From Lachnospiraceae bacterium (GTDB lineage: Bacteria > Bacillota > Clostridia > Lachnospirales > Lachnospiraceae): a DNA stretch of 64,000 nt. How positions within the stretch are numbered: the stretch's first letter is position 1; the number at the start of each line of letters is the position of its first letter. Below, one piece after another: positions 60,578 through 64,000 of the stretch. The notes beneath the pieces were generated by a model, which saw only the letters and a program-made list of their open reading frames with translations, was not told the origin of the DNA and ran no database searches. The position numbers and the translations under genes are program-made. The stretch is from assembly GCA_900770345.1 (NCBI GenBank), contig CAAGKF010000344.1, positions 35,304 to 99,303 on the forward strand. The letters are read 5' to 3'.

Positions 60578-62533
60578 ATGGGAAAGTCATTAACAAGAAA
60601 GATCATTGAATCCCATTATGTATCAGGGAGTATGGTTCCGGGGGAAGAAGTTTTTATTAAAGTGGATCAGACATTGACACACGATATCAATGCGGTTATG
60701 ACCTATCTGGCATTTGAGGCTATTGGCCTTGAGCGGATCCGTACAGAATGCAGTGTCAGTTATCTGGATCATAATCTGCTTTATATTAATCACATGACGC
60801 CGGATGATCACATCTATCTGCAGTCAGCTGCAAAACGGTTCGGCGTTCATGTGTCTCGTCCGGGCAACGGCATCTGCCATACGGTGCAGGTATCCCGTTT
60901 CGGCTCACCGGGTAAAGTGAGTATGGGCGGTGACAGCCATACACCCCATGGCGGAGCAATCGGCATGCTCTGCATCGGCGTGGGCGGGATGGATGTGGCT
61001 ACAGCGATGACCGGTGTTCCGATGCGCCTGAAAATGCCGAGAGTGATTCAGGTGAAACTGACCGGGGCATTGAAACCAGGATGCAATGCAAAAGAAGTAA
61101 TTCTTGAGATGCTGCGCCGTGTCAGTGTTAAGGGCGGTCTTGGCAACGTGTACGAGTATGTGGGACCGGGTGCGGCAGCTCTGGAAGTTCCGCAGCGTGC
61201 CACAATTGCCAATATGGGCGCAGAAATGGGGGCAACGACTTCAATTTTTCCGGCAGATGAACAGGTTAAGAGGTTTATGGCTGCCCAGGGACGTGCAGAT
61301 CAGTACAGGGAGCTTTTACCGGATGAAGATGCGGAATATGATGAGAAGATAGAAATCAATCTGAGTGAGCTGGAGCCTTTGATTTCCTGTCCGCATTTGC
61401 CGGACAATGTGATGCCGTTAAAGAATGCGGAGAAGAAAAAGGTTCAGCAGGTATTTATCGGAAGCTGTACCAATGCCAGTTATGCAGATATCGCGAAAGC
61501 AGCTCTGGTATTTCAGGGACATCATGTGCATGAAGATGTGAGCTGTACCTGTGCAGTTGCTTCCAGACAGACGTATCGGGAACTTATGCGGGACGGATAT
61601 ATCGATATGCTGGTGGAGGCTGGCGTCAGAATGCTTGAGATCGCCTGTGGTCCATGCTGCGGTATCGGACAGACCCCTGCTACGGACGGTGTTGCAGTGA
61701 GGACCTCCAACCGGAATTTTAAGGGGCGTGCCGGCAATCCGACTGCTCAGATTTATCTGGTAAGTCCGGAAAGTGCGGCGGCAACGGCTGTTGCCGGAAC
61801 TTTTGCAACGGCAGAGGAGATAATGGGAGATGCAGTTATAAAACTTTCGGAGGTGAAAGAACCGGATCAGTATCTGATTGATGATTCTATGATAATTGAG
61901 CCGCTGTCGGAGGAAGAAGCAAAGCAGGTTGAGATCGTACGCGGACCAAACATTAAGTATCTTCCTGTACCGGAGCCGCCGGCACAGGATCTGTGTGTGC
62001 CGATCAGCTTAAAGGGCGGAGATAACATTTCCACCGATGATATTACGCCGGCCAGTGCGGAATTTTCCAGTATGCGGTCCAATATTCCGCTGATGAGTCA
62101 ATACTGTTACCATCGTTATGCTCCGGATTTTGCTGCAAGGGCAAAAGAACTGGGAAGCAGCATCATTGTTGGAGGCGAGAATTATGGACAGGGTTCTTCC
62201 AGAGAACACGCTGCGATTAATCCCATGTTTCTCGGTGTAAAATGTGTTATTGCAAAAAGCATTGCCAGAATTCATAAAGGTAATCTGGTGAACCATGGTG
62301 TGGTTCCGATGATTTTTGAAAATCCGGCGGACTATGATCGTCTGGATCAGATGGATGAACTGGAAATACGGAATTTCCCAGGTCAGATACCGACCAGAAA
62401 AGTAACGGTTACGGACAGAACAAAAGGATTTACTTTCCAGGTCAGACTGGATTTGTCGGATGCGGAAATACAGGTTGTACTATGCGGTGGTCAGCTGAGA
62501 TATCTGAAAAAACAGTTGGAAACAGAAGTATAA
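60578..62533 (+). CDS. Aconitate hydratase
   Basis: Single-chain aconitase of 651 residues of the short bacterial type, converting citrate and isocitrate through cis-aconitate. Cluster Cys are in 'IGSCTNASYADIAKA' and 'CGPCCGIGQTP'; 'GGDSHTPHGGAIGML' and the swivel-domain 'GGENYGQGSSREHAAI' are characteristic. The order of domains (catalytic 1-3, linker, domain 4) is the normal aconitase one. AGAGGAGG precedes the ATG. It forms a unit with the following citrate-type transporter (26 bases apart). Confidence 0.95.
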   Translation: MGKSLTRKIIESHYVSGSMVPGEEVFIKVDQTLTHDINAVMTYLAFEAIGLERIRTECSVSYLDHNLLYINHMTPDDHIYLQSAAKRFGVHVSRPGNGICHTVQVSRFGSPGKVSMGGDSHTPHGGAIGMLCIGVGGMDVATAMTGVPMRLKMPRVIQVKLTGALKPGCNAKEVILEMLRRVSVKGGLGNVYEYVGPGAAALEVPQRATIANMGAEMGATTSIFPADEQVKRFMAAQGRADQYRELLPDEDAEYDEKIEINLSELEPLISCPHLPDNVMPLKNAEKKKVQQVFIGSCTNASYADIAKAALVFQGHHVHEDVSCTCAVASRQTYRELMRDGYIDMLVEAGVRMLEIACGPCCGIGQTPATDGVAVRTSNRNFKGRAGNPTAQIYLVSPESAAATAVAGTFATAEEIMGDAVIKLSEVKEPDQYLIDDSMIIEPLSEEEAKQVEIVRGPNIKYLPVPEPPAQDLCVPISLKGGDNISTDDITPASAEFSSMRSNIPLMSQYCYHRYAPDFAARAKELGSSIIVGGENYGQGSSREHAAINPMFLGVKCVIAKSIARIHKGNLVNHGVVPMIFENPADYDRLDQMDELEIRNFPGQIPTRKVTVTDRTKGFTFQVRLDLSDAEIQVVLCGGQLRYLKKQLETEV

Positions 62534-62558
62534 ATTGAAAGAGGGAAGGGGTATTAAA

Positions 62559-63881
62559 ATGAGTGAGAAGAAAGAAAAGAAAACATTTTTACAGGAACTG
62601 AATGATCTAGGGGGAATGCCTTTCTGGCTGTATGCAGTCTGTTCTGTGATTATTGTGGCAGTTATGATGACCGGAGCCCTTGGAACAGATATGACTGCAT
62701 TTATTGGGGTTTGCTGTATGATGTCGCTCTTGTTAAATAAAATAGGAAAGATCCTTCCGGTTTGGAATACTTATATCGGCGGCGGACTGCTGATGATTTT
62801 CTTTGGTACTGCTGTGATCAAACAGCTGGGTTTGATTCCGGATACATATGTGGAGCTGATCGGCAATATGGTACAGGGCGATGTAAATATTCTGAATGTA
62901 TTTATTATTGCGTTGATCATGGGTTCCATTCTTTCTCTTGATCGGAATGTTCTTTTGAGAAGCTTTGGTGGATACATCCCGGCGATCCTGGGCGGTCTTC
63001 TGGGTGCATCGATATTCGGATGTGCTGCCGGTCTGATTTTTGGAGTGAAGCCGATTGATATGATAATCAAATATGTGCTGCCGATCATGGGCGGCGGAAA
63101 CGGTGCAGGAGCAGTGCCGCTGTCTCAGATCTATGAGCAGATCAGCGGAGAGCCGGCAGCCAATTATTATTCCTTCGCAATTATTATCCTGACCATTGCA
63201 AATCTGTTCTGTATCGTGGCAGGTGCTTTGTTAAACAAACTGGGGCAGGTGAAGCCTTCTCTGACTGGTGACGGTAATTCCATCATGCCGGTTGACAGCA
63301 AACTGATCAAAGAAGATATTGATGCAAAAGTTACTTTAAATGATTACTGTGGGGTAATGCTGATGATCGGAGCGGTGTTTGCCGTTGGACGTCTTTTCAG
63401 TAAAGTACTGCTGCCTTCAGTATTGGGCGCACAGATTCACAATTTCGCATACAGCATTATTTTTGTGGTAATTATTGCGGCACTGGGTGTGATTCCGGTC
63501 AATCTTCGTGTCGCGGCAAAGAATACCCAGAACTTTATGGTGACTGTAGTTGGTATGCTGACAATGGTCGGTATGGGTGTTGATTTTGATCTTGCGGAGC
63601 TGGTTTCAGCCGCAAGTCCTTCCAATCTTCTGATTGCTGCGATGGTTGTAGTTGGAGCGATTATCGGCAGTGCGCTGATCGGCAAACTGGTGGGATTCTA
63701 TCCGATCGATGCTGCAGTGACTGCCGGGCTATGTATGGCAAACCGCGGCGGAACCGGAGATATTGCGGTTTTAGGTGCGGCGAACCGCCTGGGACTTATC
63801 AGCTATGCACAGCTTTCCAGCCGTGTAGGCGGCGGTATTGTTCTGATCATTGCCTCTTTCTTCTTCTCTTTCTTTTTATAA
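62559..63881 (+). CDS. 2-hydroxycarboxylate transporter (citrate/malate type)
   Basis: Secondary transporter of 440 residues of the 2HCT family (CitS, CimH, MaeN), importing citrate or malate with Na+ or H+. It has about eleven hydrophobic segments and the two characteristic re-entrant loops with GGxG: 'GGGNGAGAVPLSQIY' and 'CMANRGGTGDIAVLGAANR'. AAGGGG seven bases before supports the ATG at 62559. It follows the aconitase gene directly, so imported citrate would be isomerised at once. Confidence 0.94.
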   Translation: MSEKKEKKTFLQELNDLGGMPFWLYAVCSVIIVAVMMTGALGTDMTAFIGVCCMMSLLLNKIGKILPVWNTYIGGGLLMIFFGTAVIKQLGLIPDTYVELIGNMVQGDVNILNVFIIALIMGSILSLDRNVLLRSFGGYIPAILGGLLGASIFGCAAGLIFGVKPIDMIIKYVLPIMGGGNGAGAVPLSQIYEQISGEPAANYYSFAIIILTIANLFCIVAGALLNKLGQVKPSLTGDGNSIMPVDSKLIKEDIDAKVTLNDYCGVMLMIGAVFAVGRLFSKVLLPSVLGAQIHNFAYSIIFVVIIAALGVIPVNLRVAAKNTQNFMVTVVGMLTMVGMGVDFDLAELVSAASPSNLLIAAMVVVGAIIGSALIGKLVGFYPIDAAVTAGLCMANRGGTGDIAVLGAANRLGLISYAQLSSRVGGGIVLIIASFFFSFFL

Positions 63882-63953
63882 AGGAGCTTCCTGTATAATT
63901 CAAATATAGGGAATTCCAAGAAAGAAGGTTGAGAAAAAAATACCTCAGTGTAA

Positions 63954-63993
63954 AATAAGATTACTGACTTAGGCGGTTAGTAAAAATCTTATT
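63954..63993. repeat. Long hairpin near the window end
   Basis: AATAAGATT (63954-63962) pairs with AATCTTATT (63985-63993), and ACTGAC with GTTAGT inside (63963-63968 with 63976-63981, one G-T). No T-run follows, and the window ends seven bases later, so terminator, operator or leader structure cannot be told apart. Confidence 0.5.
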
Positions 63994-64000
63994 GAACAGA

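Noticed and set aside
1..64000. CRISPR arrays and insertion sequences
   Set aside because: No regularly spaced direct repeats and no transposase-like frames with terminal inverted repeats were seen.

Overview
The window looks like chromosomal DNA of an anaerobic, low-to-mid GC Firmicute, most likely a gut Clostridium of the Lachnospiraceae type. Evidence: a PolC-type DNA polymerase at the end of the conserved pyrH-frr-uppS-cdsA-dxr-rseP-ispG operon, the radical-SAM hydrogenase maturase HydG, a DUF6465 protein, AGGAGG-type ribosome binding sites, several Fe-S and molybdenum enzymes, and no aerobic respiratory genes. Species-level placement is not possible from sequence reading alone.

Layout. 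0-7 kb: the end of an MFS transporter, an AGCS amino-acid symporter divergent from a LysR regulator, a lipoprotein, a UbiX/LpdD pair for prenylated-flavin chemistry, and a GGDEF-EAL protein that has lost both sets of catalytic residues. 7.2-18.4 kb: the housekeeping operon from UMP kinase to PolC, covering ribosome recycling, undecaprenyl and phospholipid precursor synthesis, the MEP isoprenoid pathway, site-2 protease and replication. 18.5-20.3 kb: an NSS sodium symporter and three tRNA genes (Pro-CGG, Glu-CTC, Thr-CGT). 20.3-22.9 kb: a decayed patch with a transglutaminase remnant, a macrodomain gene and a MATE pseudogene with an internal deletion.

22.9-31 kb: a sigma-54-controlled island. 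It has two near-identical -24/-12 promoters (22911 and 25414), the PAS-PAS-AAA+ activator itself, a tandem dyad that looks like its enhancer (25187-25221), a nitrilase-family amidase, a truncated NodB-family deacetylase, a CxxC protein, a CobW metallochaperone GTPase, an AspT/YidE-type exchanger, DUF1622 and a heavy-metal exporter-like protein. A broken MATE gene lies upstream and a second MATE fragment lies inside it. 31-40.4 kb: a Cthe_2159-type lipoprotein, glycogen synthase, a lipoprotein plus a large secreted DUF3298 protein, hydG behind a terminator-like leader hairpin, and a DUF6465 protein.

40.5-48.6 kb: a LysR regulator divergent from a membrane protein and a three-subunit molybdenum hydroxylase (FAD, 2Fe-2S, Moco), followed by a nine-cysteine small protein, a TylF-like methyltransferase without its usual metal ligands, and a metallophosphoesterase fused to rubrerythrin and rubredoxin. 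49-56.3 kb: a GntR regulator, a PatB/MalY-type C-S lyase or aminotransferase, an APC amino-acid permease, a flavin NAD(P)H oxidoreductase, a cytoplasmic DMSO-reductase-family molybdoenzyme and its four-cluster ferredoxin partner; together they suggest uptake and reductive processing of an amino-acid-like compound. 56.4-64 kb: a methyltransferase, then a tricarboxylate module with a LeuC/LeuD-like dehydratase pair, a LysR regulator, a full-length aconitase and a 2-hydroxycarboxylate (citrate-type) transporter.
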